Origin: Deltaproteobacteria bacterium
Lineage (GTDB): Bacteria > Myxococcota_A > UBA796 > SXON01
DNA length: 64,000 nt
Direction: 5' to 3'
Assembly (NCBI GenBank): GCA_947490345.1
Contig: CANLGL010000006.1
Span: forward strand, 1 to 64,000
The notes under the pieces were generated by a model, which saw nothing but the letters and a program-made list of their open reading frames with translations, had not been told where the DNA came from and made no database searches. Shown one piece after another: positions 25,644 to 33,600 of the stretch; the first letter of the stretch is position 1, and the number at the start of each line of letters is the position of its first letter. A program made the translations under genes and the position numbers.

Positions 25644-26875
25644 CGCCCGGAGGGGAGACCCGTGGCCCGGAGATCAAGACCGACCGGGACACGCTCACCG
25701 AGGTCGCCGACGCCCCGGTGGTGGATTGGATCGAGGAGCAGATCGGCGAGCTTCCCAAGATGTCCGGAGAGGTGGCGGCGCTCACGACGCACGCGCTCTC
25801 CGAAGTGGCGGCGGCGAAGTTCGGCAAAGAGCACGAACAGGTCTACAACTGGATGGTGCTCAAGGCGCTCGGGGAACGCTCGGGGGTGGAGAAGGTGCTG
25901 AACACCTACGTACCCGTCCTCTACTCCGGTACCCAGCTTCCGATCCACCCGTCGTACAACGAACTCGTCGCGACTGGACGAAGCTCGTCCTACGAGCCAA
26001 ACCTCCAGAACCCCCCTACGAAGGGCGGTGTTCGGGAGTGTTTCATCCCGCGAGAGGGCTACTACTTCGCGTTCTGCGACTACAGCTTCATCGAGCTTTG
26101 CACCCTCGCGCAGATTTGCTTGTGGATGTTCGGGCGCTCGGATTTGGCGAACGCCATCAACAACGGGCTCGACCCTCACCTCGCTATGGCGGCGGACGAC
26201 CTCGGTATCTCCTACGCCGAAGCGAAGGCACGGCTCGCGCTCGGCGACCCGGAGATCATCGACAAGCGGCAACGGGCCAAGGCGAGAAACTTCGGTTTTC
26301 CGGGAGGTCTCGGCCCGGACACCTACGTGGACTACGCCCGGGGCTACGGGGTTCATCTCACCCGGCACGAAGCGAAGCAGGAGAAGGAGAAGTGGTATCG
26401 GAAGTGGCCGGAGATGCGGGACTACCACCAGTATTTCGCCGACCGCACGCTCGGCGGGCAGACCTTCACGCTCATCCAACAAGGCTCCGGGCGGGTTCGC
26501 GGAGGCGTTTCGTTCACGGCGGCGGCGAACTCGGGCTTCCAAGGGCTCGCCGCCGATGGCATCAAACGCGCCGGCTGGAACGTCACCAAGGAGTGTTACC
26601 TCCGTGACCCTTACCGGGACGGCAAGCCACCCACGGCGCTTTACGGCAGCTTCCCCGAGCTTTTCCTTCACGATGAACTCATCCTCGAAGTGCCCAAGGC
26701 GACAGTACACGAGGCGACGCACCGCCTCTCCGACGTGATGATCGCCGGGATGCGTGAGGTCGTCCCCGATGTGAAGGTCGGCACCGAGTTCGCCATCGCT
26801 TCGCGGTGGTACAAAGGCGCGAAGCCGGTGTTCGTGGACGGGCGCCTCGTGCCGTGGGAACCGAAGAAAAAGTAG
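25640..26875 (+). CDS. Phage-type family A DNA polymerase, polymerase domain only
   Basis: 411 residues from ATG 25640, with GGAG about 12 bases upstream. All polymerase-domain motifs of family A are present: ATGRSSSYEPNLQNPP (111-126), motif A CDYSFIEL (Asp147, Glu152), motif B KRQRAKARNFGFPGG (209-223) and motif C LHDELILEV (His344, Asp345, Glu346). The 3'-5' exonuclease and most of the thumb are missing; homology begins at GPEIKTDRDTLTEVAD, so the gene was probably cut at its 5' end. The FGFPGGLG motif B and the ending WYKGAKPV..GRLVPW are features I associate with phage/plasmid polymerases. The gene starts exactly where the MopE-like gene breaks. It could still make a short polymerase, or be a remnant. 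Confidence 0.85.
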   Translation: MTPGGETRGPEIKTDRDTLTEVADAPVVDWIEEQIGELPKMSGEVAALTTHALSEVAAAKFGKEHEQVYNWMVLKALGERSGVEKVLNTYVPVLYSGTQLPIHPSYNELVATGRSSSYEPNLQNPPTKGGVRECFIPREGYYFAFCDYSFIELCTLAQICLWMFGRSDLANAINNGLDPHLAMAADDLGISYAEAKARLALGDPEIIDKRQRAKARNFGFPGGLGPDTYVDYARGYGVHLTRHEAKQEKEKWYRKWPEMRDYHQYFADRTLGGQTFTLIQQGSGRVRGGVSFTAAANSGFQGLAADGIKRAGWNVTKECYLRDPYRDGKPPTALYGSFPELFLHDELILEVPKATVHEATHRLSDVMIAGMREVVPDVKVGTEFAIASRWYKGAKPVFVDGRLVPWEPKKK

Positions 26876-26906
26876 CCATGTCATATGTCACAAGATAGAG
26901 CCCTCC

Positions 26907-27152
26907 ATGCCCCGAACCCGGCGAGCCCCTCCGGCTCCCAAGCACCGAACCCGGCGAGCCTCTCCGGCTCCTTACCCTCCGAACTCTCTTGTTCGACGCC
27001 TGCTCGATGGGGGATGGAACCCGGCGGCTCTCGCGGAGCGGCTCGGGGTGAGCCTCCGTACCGTACTGCGCTGGGCCGTCGGAGACAGCCGCCCGCTCCC
27101 CGCTTTCGAGCGGGAGATGACCTCCCTCTCCCCTCCCCAAGGCAAGAAGTAG
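26907..27152 (+). CDS. Small HTH DNA-binding protein of mobile-element type
   Basis: 81 residues. The C-terminal half (LLDGGWNPAALAERLGVSLRTVLRWAVGDSRPLPAFEREM) is a compact helix-turn-helix of the Cro/XRE or MerR-like length. The N-terminus is a low-complexity basic tail (RTRRAPPAPKHRTRRASPAPYP) made by a 33-bp tandem duplication. It follows the polymerase by 31 bp, with the same orientation, which fits a phage or plasmid module. Promoter or partner not identified. Confidence 0.6.
   Translation: MPRTRRAPPAPKHRTRRASPAPYPPNSLVRRLLDGGWNPAALAERLGVSLRTVLRWAVGDSRPLPAFEREMTSLSPPQGKK
26912..26977 (+). repeat. 33-bp tandem repeat, two copies
   Basis: Units 26912-26944 and 26945-26977 agree at 26 of their first 27 positions (ccgaacccggcgagcc, then c/t, then ctccggctcc). 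In the HTH frame they encode the 11-residue repeat RTRRA(P/S)PAP; the period preserves the frame. Confidence 0.7.
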
Positions 27153-27155
27153 TCC

Positions 27156-27329
27156 ATGAGCCGCGCCCGAGCCGTTCGCATACAGGCAGACGCCTACTAC
27201 ACGGAGGCGTGCGGCGAGGCCTGTCACCCGACTGGCATCTACTCATTCACGATAGAGCCTGCGTCGGGTTGGTTCCGATCGTCAGAGCCCACGTGCGTCT
27301 GCAACCCACCTTTCCCGGACGTCCCATGA
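27156..27329 (+). CDS. 57-residue Cys-containing orphan protein
   Basis: ATG 27156 lies 4 bp after the HTH gene and the TGA overlaps the next ATG as ATGA. The product, MSRARAVRIQADAYYTEACG followed by EACHPTGIYSFTIEPASGWF and RSSEPTCVCNPPFPDVP, has four Cys in two pairs (CGEAC, CVC). It could be a small zinc-binding phage protein, or a fragment at the right end of the acquired phage DNA. No homologue is recognised. The tight spacing on both sides is the main support. Confidence 0.4.
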   Translation: MSRARAVRIQADAYYTEACGEACHPTGIYSFTIEPASGWFRSSEPTCVCNPPFPDVP

Positions 27330-27811
27330 TTCTCCTCTTCTCCCTCGCGCTCGCTGGCAAACTCGAAGATGGCTGGCGCGGGATTCCCTACGGGCCCGCC
27401 TCGGTGCTGGACACGGCGCCAACTTCATCCTGCACCAGAACCGATGAGCCCGGCGTTCTTTGGGCGTGTCAGGAGGACATCGCCAGTGTGCCCGTGAACG
27501 TCTTCTACATGGCCTCCGATGGCTGGTACCACGGGGTCAGCATCAATGCGGTCGGTTTCGCCGCGTGTTCGACGGTGTTCGCCACGCTGAAAGCGGCGTG
27601 GGACGCGCCCTGGGGCCCGAAGGAATACGCCTCCGGGAGCTTGCCTGACGGGTTCTGGAACTTGATGGTCTACCAGAAGACAACGTCGGCAGCCTGGACC
27701 TACAATCCCTATTCGCACGCCTGCAGTGCGTTCACAATGAACGCCGGCATCTCCGCGAAGATCGACGCGATAAAAAAAGCGCGCGCCGCCCTGGCGGCCG
27801 AGGCGCTGTGA
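27326..27811 (+). CDS. Secreted orphan protein
   Basis: 161 residues. The N-terminus MILLFSLALAG followed by KLEDGWRGIPYGPAS resembles a very short signal sequence with cleavage after Ala-Gly. The mature part has four Cys (SSCTRT, WACQED, AACST, HACSA) spaced as two possible disulphides, and aromatic-rich segments (VFYMASDGWYHGVSINAVG, DGFWNLMVYQKTTSAAWTYNPYSHAC). It overlaps the next gene by one base (TGATG), so the two probably act together. The family is not recognised; small secreted effector or inhibitor are guesses only. The same frame stays open back to 26885, but that extension is not protein-like. Confidence 0.55.
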   Translation: MILLFSLALAGKLEDGWRGIPYGPASVLDTAPTSSCTRTDEPGVLWACQEDIASVPVNVFYMASDGWYHGVSINAVGFAACSTVFATLKAAWDAPWGPKEYASGSLPDGFWNLMVYQKTTSAAWTYNPYSHACSAFTMNAGISAKIDAIKKARAALAAEAL

Positions 27812-28449
27812 TGTCCGAGCATGCTGACAGCAAAAAACCGTTCACCCTGGTGCAGTGCGAGCCGACCAAGGGTGCGCTGGGGCTCCCGGCGTGGCTGGCG
27901 CATCTCACCCCCTGGATGGACGATGAGGGAACGGCCGCGGCGTGGCCGGAAATGATCCGCCGGTACGCCTCGCTCGCCCGTAGGTGGTCCGTTCTGGATG
28001 CGGTCGCGTGGCGACGGCTCGACTTCACGGCGCGAAAGATCGGCGTGCTGGAAGCGCGCACGCACGTCCCGGCGGGGAACGGAGCGCTCCCGAGCATCGA
28101 CGCGGTACTGGCGCTGCTCGATCGAGAGATCGCGGGGGATACCCCGTCGGAGGGGGAATGGGCAGCGGCGGAGGCGGCGGCGGCGGCGGCGGGGTGGGCG
28201 GCGGGGTGGGCGGTGGACCAAGCCCTTCGCTTCGCGGAGAATGTCGCTTTCCTGCTTCGACTTGCTGCGATGGAGACGGCCGCACGGGCGCCGATGTGGA
28301 AGCGGTGGCCGCTGCGAAGGGTGACGGTGCTGGCCGAGCGCCCGTCGTTCACCGGGGGACGCACCGACAACGCCGCCTACGGGTTTTTTCACTGGCAACG
28401 TAGCCACATCGGGCCGGCGGAGATCGTGCCCGGCTGGAGTTGGAGATGA
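27811..28449 (+). CDS. Orphan helical protein, partner of the secreted gene upstream
   Basis: 212 residues from ATG 27811 in a TGATG overlap (a GTG one codon earlier is possible). No signal peptide. Mostly helical and Ala/Trp-rich: AAWPEMIRRYASLARRWSVLDAVAWRRLDFTARKIGVLEART and a low-complexity EWAAAEAAAAAAGWAAGWAVDQA encoded by GGC/GGT-rich repeats. The C-terminus (FTGGRTDNAAYGFFHWQRSHIGPAEIVPGWSWR) is strand-rich. Homology not recognised. Being the cytoplasmic partner of a small secreted Cys protein, it could be an immunity or processing factor, but nothing in the sequence proves this. It ends 25 bp before the eutB breakpoint. Confidence 0.55.
   Translation: MSEHADSKKPFTLVQCEPTKGALGLPAWLAHLTPWMDDEGTAAAWPEMIRRYASLARRWSVLDAVAWRRLDFTARKIGVLEARTHVPAGNGALPSIDAVLALLDREIAGDTPSEGEWAAAEAAAAAAGWAAGWAVDQALRFAENVAFLLRLAAMETAARAPMWKRWPLRRVTVLAERPSFTGGRTDNAAYGFFHWQRSHIGPAEIVPGWSWR
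28174..28212. repeat. GC-only low-complexity tract with 12-bp tandem unit
   Basis: A run of GGCGGC repeats followed by two copies of GGCGGGGTGGGC inside the orphan gene at 27811-28449, coding for AAAAAAGWAAGW. Prone to slippage and, on the plus strand, rich in G-runs. Confidence 0.6.
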
Positions 28450-29527
28450 GTGTTCCCGAAAGCACCCTCGCATGATCGTACCGGCGAGCAAGCGTGTAGC
28501 AGAGCGCCTCCGCCGTCGTCATGTCCAGGCCCTCGTGTTTGCCGTAGGTCAGCTCACTCCCCTGACCGGTCTCAAAGTAGCAGAATTGCGGAAAGCAGCC
28601 GGAGCCGCCCCGGTCGCGCATGACCTCATGGGCGTGGTCCAGCAGCGCGACGTCGATGTCGAACTCCTCCCGATTGGTCCGCTCGGTGCCGGCGAGGCTC
28701 TGGAACAGGATCTCAACGGGGGCACCGACCTCCAGACAGGCAAGCTGGGTCCGGACATGCCCGAGCACACAGATCTGGGTGGGCGCGCCCGTCTCGCGGC
28801 GCAGTTGATCCAGCTGGCGAAGCAGTGTGCCAATGCTCTCCACAGTGTCGACAGCGGGATTCAGGCCGATCATCGCATCGCCAGTGCCCATCGAGAGCCC
28901 GCTGTACACCAGGAGCGCGATGCCCCGCGGATCGTCGGTAGGGTGGTTCGGTTGGAGCCGGGAGGAAAGCGTGCCCGGCAGGCCGAGCGTGGTACGCGCT
29001 CGCGTCGGCCGGGAAATCCCCCTGGCGATCGCGATGAGCTCGTGCGTATCGCAGATCTTCGCGAGCGCCGCTGCCATGACGGCGGTGAGCGCCAGGCCGA
29101 TGTCTGCCGCCTCCGCCGGGTTGGTGAGCAGGTGGTCCTTCAGCTGCCCCACCGACCACCCCGCGATCCTCGAAAAGCGCGCCTGGACGATGTCGTAGCT
29201 GACTCGCATCACCTCGTCGATTCGGCCGTCCAGCGTGGTGAGCGGGTGATCGTAGAGGTGCTGCAGGGTCAGCTCGGACAGCAAGTGGCGCGCGACTTCG
29301 CGCTCGACTTCGTCCCGAGCGGCGAGTCCGGCGTGACGATCCCCGGCCTTGCTGTGGTCAGCCGCACCGAGGAGGGCCTTGAGGCCGGCGAACGCAAAAG
29401 ACTCACCAAGGAAGTCGCTTTGGTAGGTCAGCGCTGGACGAGGGGCCGGCACCGGGATGTTGGCGAGGGGCGTGAGCGCGAGGTCGGCGCCGTCCTTGGC
29501 TGCGGTGCTGAACTGGCGAGGAGGCAT
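28349..29527 (-). pseudogene. eutB: Ethanolamine ammonia-lyase large subunit EutB, 3'-truncated
   Basis: Residues 1-351 match EutB: LLSELTLQHLYDHPLTTLDGRIDEVMRV, IAGWSVGQLKDHLL, LGLPGTLSSRLQPNHPTDDPRGIALLVYSGLSMGTGDAMIGLNPAVDTVE, TQICVLGHVRTQLACLEVGAPVEILFQSLAGTERTN, CYFETGQGSELTYGKHEGLDMTTAEALCYTLARRYD. In intact EutB the next residues are P(F/L)(I/L)VNTVVGFIGPEYLY and about 100 further residues. Here homology stops at Tyr350-Asp351 (about 28,474) and is replaced by an Arg/Ser-rich tail to a stop at 28,349. EutB with EutC forms the B12-dependent ethanolamine-cleaving enzyme; eutC, expected downstream, is absent from the window. A gene broken on the far side of the orphan segment. Confidence 0.85.
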
Positions 29528-29612
29528 GGGGGAATGTAGCTCACGGCGCCCACGTCAGCTCGAGGATGGCGCCCGGGAAGTCGCGCGTCGGGACCCGACT
29601 TATAGCCCACCG

Positions 29613-30548
29613 GTGGAAAACGTAGCACACGCGCTGATGGGCTGGCGCATCGGTCAACTTGACGCCTTTCGCGGTGTTGGTCCTCGGGCTTCGCTCGTCG
29701 CCCTCATCGCCGCGAACCTCCCGGATCTCGACATCGTGCTCTACGCGCTCGGCCGCGATGTGGGTACGTGGGAGCACCGGGGCTTCACCCACAGCCTGCT
29801 GGGGTGGCCGATGCTCGCGCTGGCGGGCGCGGGCGCGTCGTTTCGTTGGCTGCGCACGGGCCGCCTTGGTGATCACGTCAAGCTGTGGGCCGTCGCCGTG
29901 GCCTCCCACGCGCTGATGGACGTGCCAACCACCTGGGGTACCCAGCTTTTATGGCCGAACGATCACCGTTTTGGGCTGGAGCTGATCTTCATCGTCGATC
30001 CGATGTTCTGGGTGGTTTTGGGGGTGCTACCGTGGCTCATGCGACGGTCCGGCACGACAGCGAATCGGGCGGCGACTACGGGGATCTTGCTGCTGGGGTC
30101 GTGGTTCGGCGTCGCGGTCGTGGGCAAAGCGCTCGCGCTGGCTCAGGCCCCAGAGCCCGTGGTGGCGGTCGCGGGCCCCCTTGCGCCGCTGCACTGGACC
30201 GCGTTTACCGTGCCAGCAGCGGGAGATTCGGAGGTGCGTCGTTACTTCCTGACGCCGTGGTCCTGCGAGCCCGCAGGAACGTTCGGCGCGCCGGGCGGTC
30301 CCGCCTGGGACGCGGTCATGGCCACGCACACCGGCGAGCGCGACACCTGGATGAGCATGGCGCCGGCGGTGCTGAGCGAGGAGATCGCCGCTCGACCGGA
30401 CGACCCGGCGGTGACCCGTCTCGCGATCGTCGACCTTGCGTACACCAGTTGGCTCGATCCCGATACCTTTCGTTTCGGTCATACCTATTCGGTGGCAGCA
30501 GATGGGACGGTCACGCGGAGAGGGGAAACGCACCGGCGAGCCGAATGA
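29613..30548 (+). CDS. DUF457/YbcI-family membrane-bound metal-dependent hydrolase-like protein
   Basis: 311 residues from GTG 29613, which places the family's opening VENVAHALMGWRIGQ at the start; the longer frame upstream overlaps eutB and is not conserved. Conserved polar motifs sit in or beside helices: NVAHALMG, NLPDLDIVLYALG, HRGFTHSLLGWP and SHALMDVPTTWGTQLLWP, the His/Asp set typical of the family. About five TM helices occupy residues 20-200, then a soluble beta-rich domain (HWTAFTVPAAGDSEVRRYFLTPW...). Divergent from eutB over 85 bp. Substrate unknown. Confidence 0.8.
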   Translation: MENVAHALMGWRIGQLDAFRGVGPRASLVALIAANLPDLDIVLYALGRDVGTWEHRGFTHSLLGWPMLALAGAGASFRWLRTGRLGDHVKLWAVAVASHALMDVPTTWGTQLLWPNDHRFGLELIFIVDPMFWVVLGVLPWLMRRSGTTANRAATTGILLLGSWFGVAVVGKALALAQAPEPVVAVAGPLAPLHWTAFTVPAAGDSEVRRYFLTPWSCEPAGTFGAPGGPAWDAVMATHTGERDTWMSMAPAVLSEEIAARPDDPAVTRLAIVDLAYTSWLDPDTFRFGHTYSVAADGTVTRRGETHRRAE

Positions 30549-30553
30549 ACGGG

Positions 30554-30616
30554 GCGATGCGGTAGGCCCGGTCCCTCCGGGCGAGGCCCGGGTTGACGAG
30601 CACAGCCCCGCATCGC
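30554..30616 (+). other. Closed-stem hairpin region, possible structured RNA
   Basis: GCGATGCGG (30554-30562) pairs with CCGCATCGC (30608-30616). The enclosed 45 nt contain GCCCGG - tccct - CCGGGC. This branched fold lies 6 bp past the stop of the DUF457 gene and about 65 bp before the ATG of the giant surface-protein gene. It could be a terminator or a 5'-leader element. A promoter-like TTGCTC-17-TAGCAT lies just downstream, upstream of the giant gene, which favours the terminator reading. Confidence 0.4.
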
Positions 30617-30681
30617 AGTTGCCCGCAGCTGTTGCTCGTTCCGCGCATTTGCAGTAGCATCCACGGGTTCCCGGATCGAAC

Positions 30682-33600
30682 ATGCGCGCCTACGCGGCCC
30701 TTGTCCTTCTCCTCGCCGGCTGCAGCGACTCCGGCCTGAAGGTCTACAACAGCGCGCCGGAGGTCACCTTCACCTGGCCGTCGCCCGGGGCGGTCCTGCA
30801 CGAGGGAGAGGCCGCGAGTCTCACCGCGCTGGTGGACGACGCCCAGAACGCGAACGAGGACCTCACGTACACGTGGACCTCCACGCTTCAGGGGAGCCTC
30901 ACCGGCACGGCCACGATCACGGAAGCCGGGATCGTGCTCATCGCCGACGCGCTGATCGCGGGAGAGCACACGGTGCTCCTCCAGGTGACCGACGAGCGCG
31001 GGGAGACGGGGTCTGCCAACACCACGTTCAGCGTGGTCGCGAACGAAGCGCCGGTCGTCAGCTTCGTGTCGCCGGCTTCGGGCGCACGCTACGCCGCAGG
31101 TGCCCAGCTCCACGTCGCCATCGAGGTCACCGACGACCGCGAGGCCGATCTCTCGACGATCGCGTTGGGTTGGGAGGGCCTGCCGGACACGACCTTGTTC
31201 CCGGCTGCGCCCTCCGCCGACGGCACCATCGACCTCTACACCTCCCTCGCCGACCTCGGGACCTACACGCTCACCGTCACCGCGACCGATCCGTTGGGTG
31301 ACGCCTCCGAGGACGTGGTCTCCTTCGAGATCAGCGAGCCCGACATCGACGGCGATGGCTACATGGATGCCGAGCTGGGCGGCGACGACTGCAACGATGG
31401 GGACGCCGCCATCCACCCCGCGGCCACCGAGCGCTGCGACGGCGTCGACAACGACTGCGACGGGACGATCGACAATTCCGACGCGGTGGGCGCCACCATC
31501 TGGTATCCGGACACCGATGCGGACGGCTACGGCGACGCTGCGAGCCCGGAGTCTGCCTGCGATCAGCCGCTCGGCTCCCTCTCCGACGGCACGGATTGCG
31601 ATGATCGCAACGCGACCATTCGTCCCGGCGCCACGGAGATGTGCGACGGTGTCGACAATGACTGTGACGGCACTGCCGACGAGAACGACGCGGCCGACGT
31701 GGTCACCTGGTACTCGGATGCGGACGGCGACGGGTGGGGCGATGACGACGTCACCTACGTGTCGTGCGATGTGCCGGTCGGTTTCGTCGCGGGTGGAAAC
31801 GACTGCGACGACGGCAACGCCTCGGTAAGCCCCGGCGCGACCGAATATTGCAATGGTCGCGACGACAACTGCGACGGCACCACCGACGAAGACACCGCCG
31901 CCGACGCCACCACCTGGTACCAGGATGCGGACTCCGACAACTACGGCGACGCCGCGACCACGGACGTCGAATGCAGTCGCCCCAGCGGATATGTGGCGGA
32001 CAACACCGACTGCGACGACACGACGTCGAGCATCAGCCCCAGCGCCAGCGAATATTGCGACAGCGAGGACGACGATTGCAACGGCACCGTGGACGACAAC
32101 CCGGTGGATGCGCCAACTTATTACGCAGACACCGACGGCGACGGCCTCGGCGATGCCTCCTCGTCCATGCGCGCGTGCACCGATCCCGCCGGCTACGTGT
32201 CCAACACAAGCGACTGCGACGACACCGATGCCGCCATCCTCGGCGCGTCGAGTTTCACCTGGTACCGCGACTACGATGTCGACACCTACGGCTCCGCGTC
32301 TTCCACCACCACCGGGTGTACTGTGCCCGCCGGCTACGTCGCCAACGACGACGACTGCGACGACTACAGCGCGACGGCGTACCCCGGCGCGGCAGACACT
32401 TGGTACGACGGCGTGGACTCCGACTGCGCGGGCGACAGCGACTACGACGCGGACCTCGACGGCTTCGCGTCGGATGCCTACGGGGGTACGGATTGCGACG
32501 ATACGGACGCGGCCCGCTACCCGGGTTCGATGACGTGGACCGTGCCTGGGGATGCGACGACGATCCAGGGTGCGATCGATCTCGCGTGCACGCTCGACCG
32601 CATCGAAGTGAGCGCCGGCGACTACGTAGAGAACGTCAACTTCGACGGGAAGGATGTCGACCTCGTGGCGGTGGACGGCGCGGATCTCACCACCATTGAC
32701 GGGGACTTCAACGGGGACCCGGCGGTCACCATGAACGGCGGTCGGTTGGAAGCGTTCACGGTGACGGGAGCGCTCTCGCCCAACGGCGGCGGAGTCTACG
32801 TGTACAACGCGGACAGCGTCGAGTTGATCGACCTTGTGGTGGAGGGCAATCTCGCGACGACCCATGGGGGTGGTATCTACCTGTCCAATGTCAGCAACGC
32901 CGAGGTGACGGGGTGCCTCATCGAGGGGAATACTGCCGGCGTTTATGGCGGTGGTTTGTCCCACTCGGGGAGCTATTCGGGGTCCACGGGGCTGATCATG
33001 TCGGACACGGAGATCATTGGAAACAGCACGTCCAGCGGCGGGTACGGGGGTGGCCTGTTTGTGAGCGTCTCCTACCCTTCCTCGTTCACTGACGTGACGG
33101 TGTACGGGAACACCAGCACCGGTTCCTACGGCGGCGGCGCGTTCATCAGTGCGGGCACGTGGAGCTGGACGGGCGGGAGCATCGAGGCCAATGCGGGCGG
33201 CGGATTGTACGCAACCGGGGCGATGACGATTTCCGACACCAGCATCTCCAACAACTCCAATTACTACTCGATCTACCTGTCGGGATCGGGCACGATTTCA
33301 GACGTCGATATTCTGGACAACTATGGGTACACGCCTATCTACGCGTACGGCTACGGGCTTACCATCAGCGACGTACTCATCGACGGGAACTACGGCGACT
33401 CGTACCCCGGGGGATTCTTCTACGGCGGCAGCACCACGGGATTGGCGATGCAGAACATCGTCATCACCGACAACCAGGGCAGCAGCAGCGGCTCCACCGC
33501 GGTCTACATGTACGGTGAAACTGCGGATTGGAAGAACATCGTCATTGCAGGAAACACCGGTACGGGGCTGAACATCTACCCCTCCTCGACGAGCGCCAAG

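Noticed and set aside
26885..27325. N-terminal extension of the secreted orphan gene (frame open from 26885)
   Set aside because: The translation is low-complexity and overlaps the HTH gene; the ATG at 27326 gives a plausible signal sequence and an ATGA overlap.
25622..28474. Terminal inverted repeats or a target-site duplication at the segment ends
   Set aside because: Comparing sequence at both breakpoints by eye showed no convincing shared or inverted sequence.
28472..29539. 355-codon plus-strand frame in the eutB region
   Set aside because: The minus strand here is clear EutB over 351 residues; the plus frame is its shadow.
30900..32550. CRISPR-like periodic repeats
   Set aside because: The periodicity is of coding MopE repeats (DCDD...CDG.DNDCDG) with variable spacing and no constant direct repeat.
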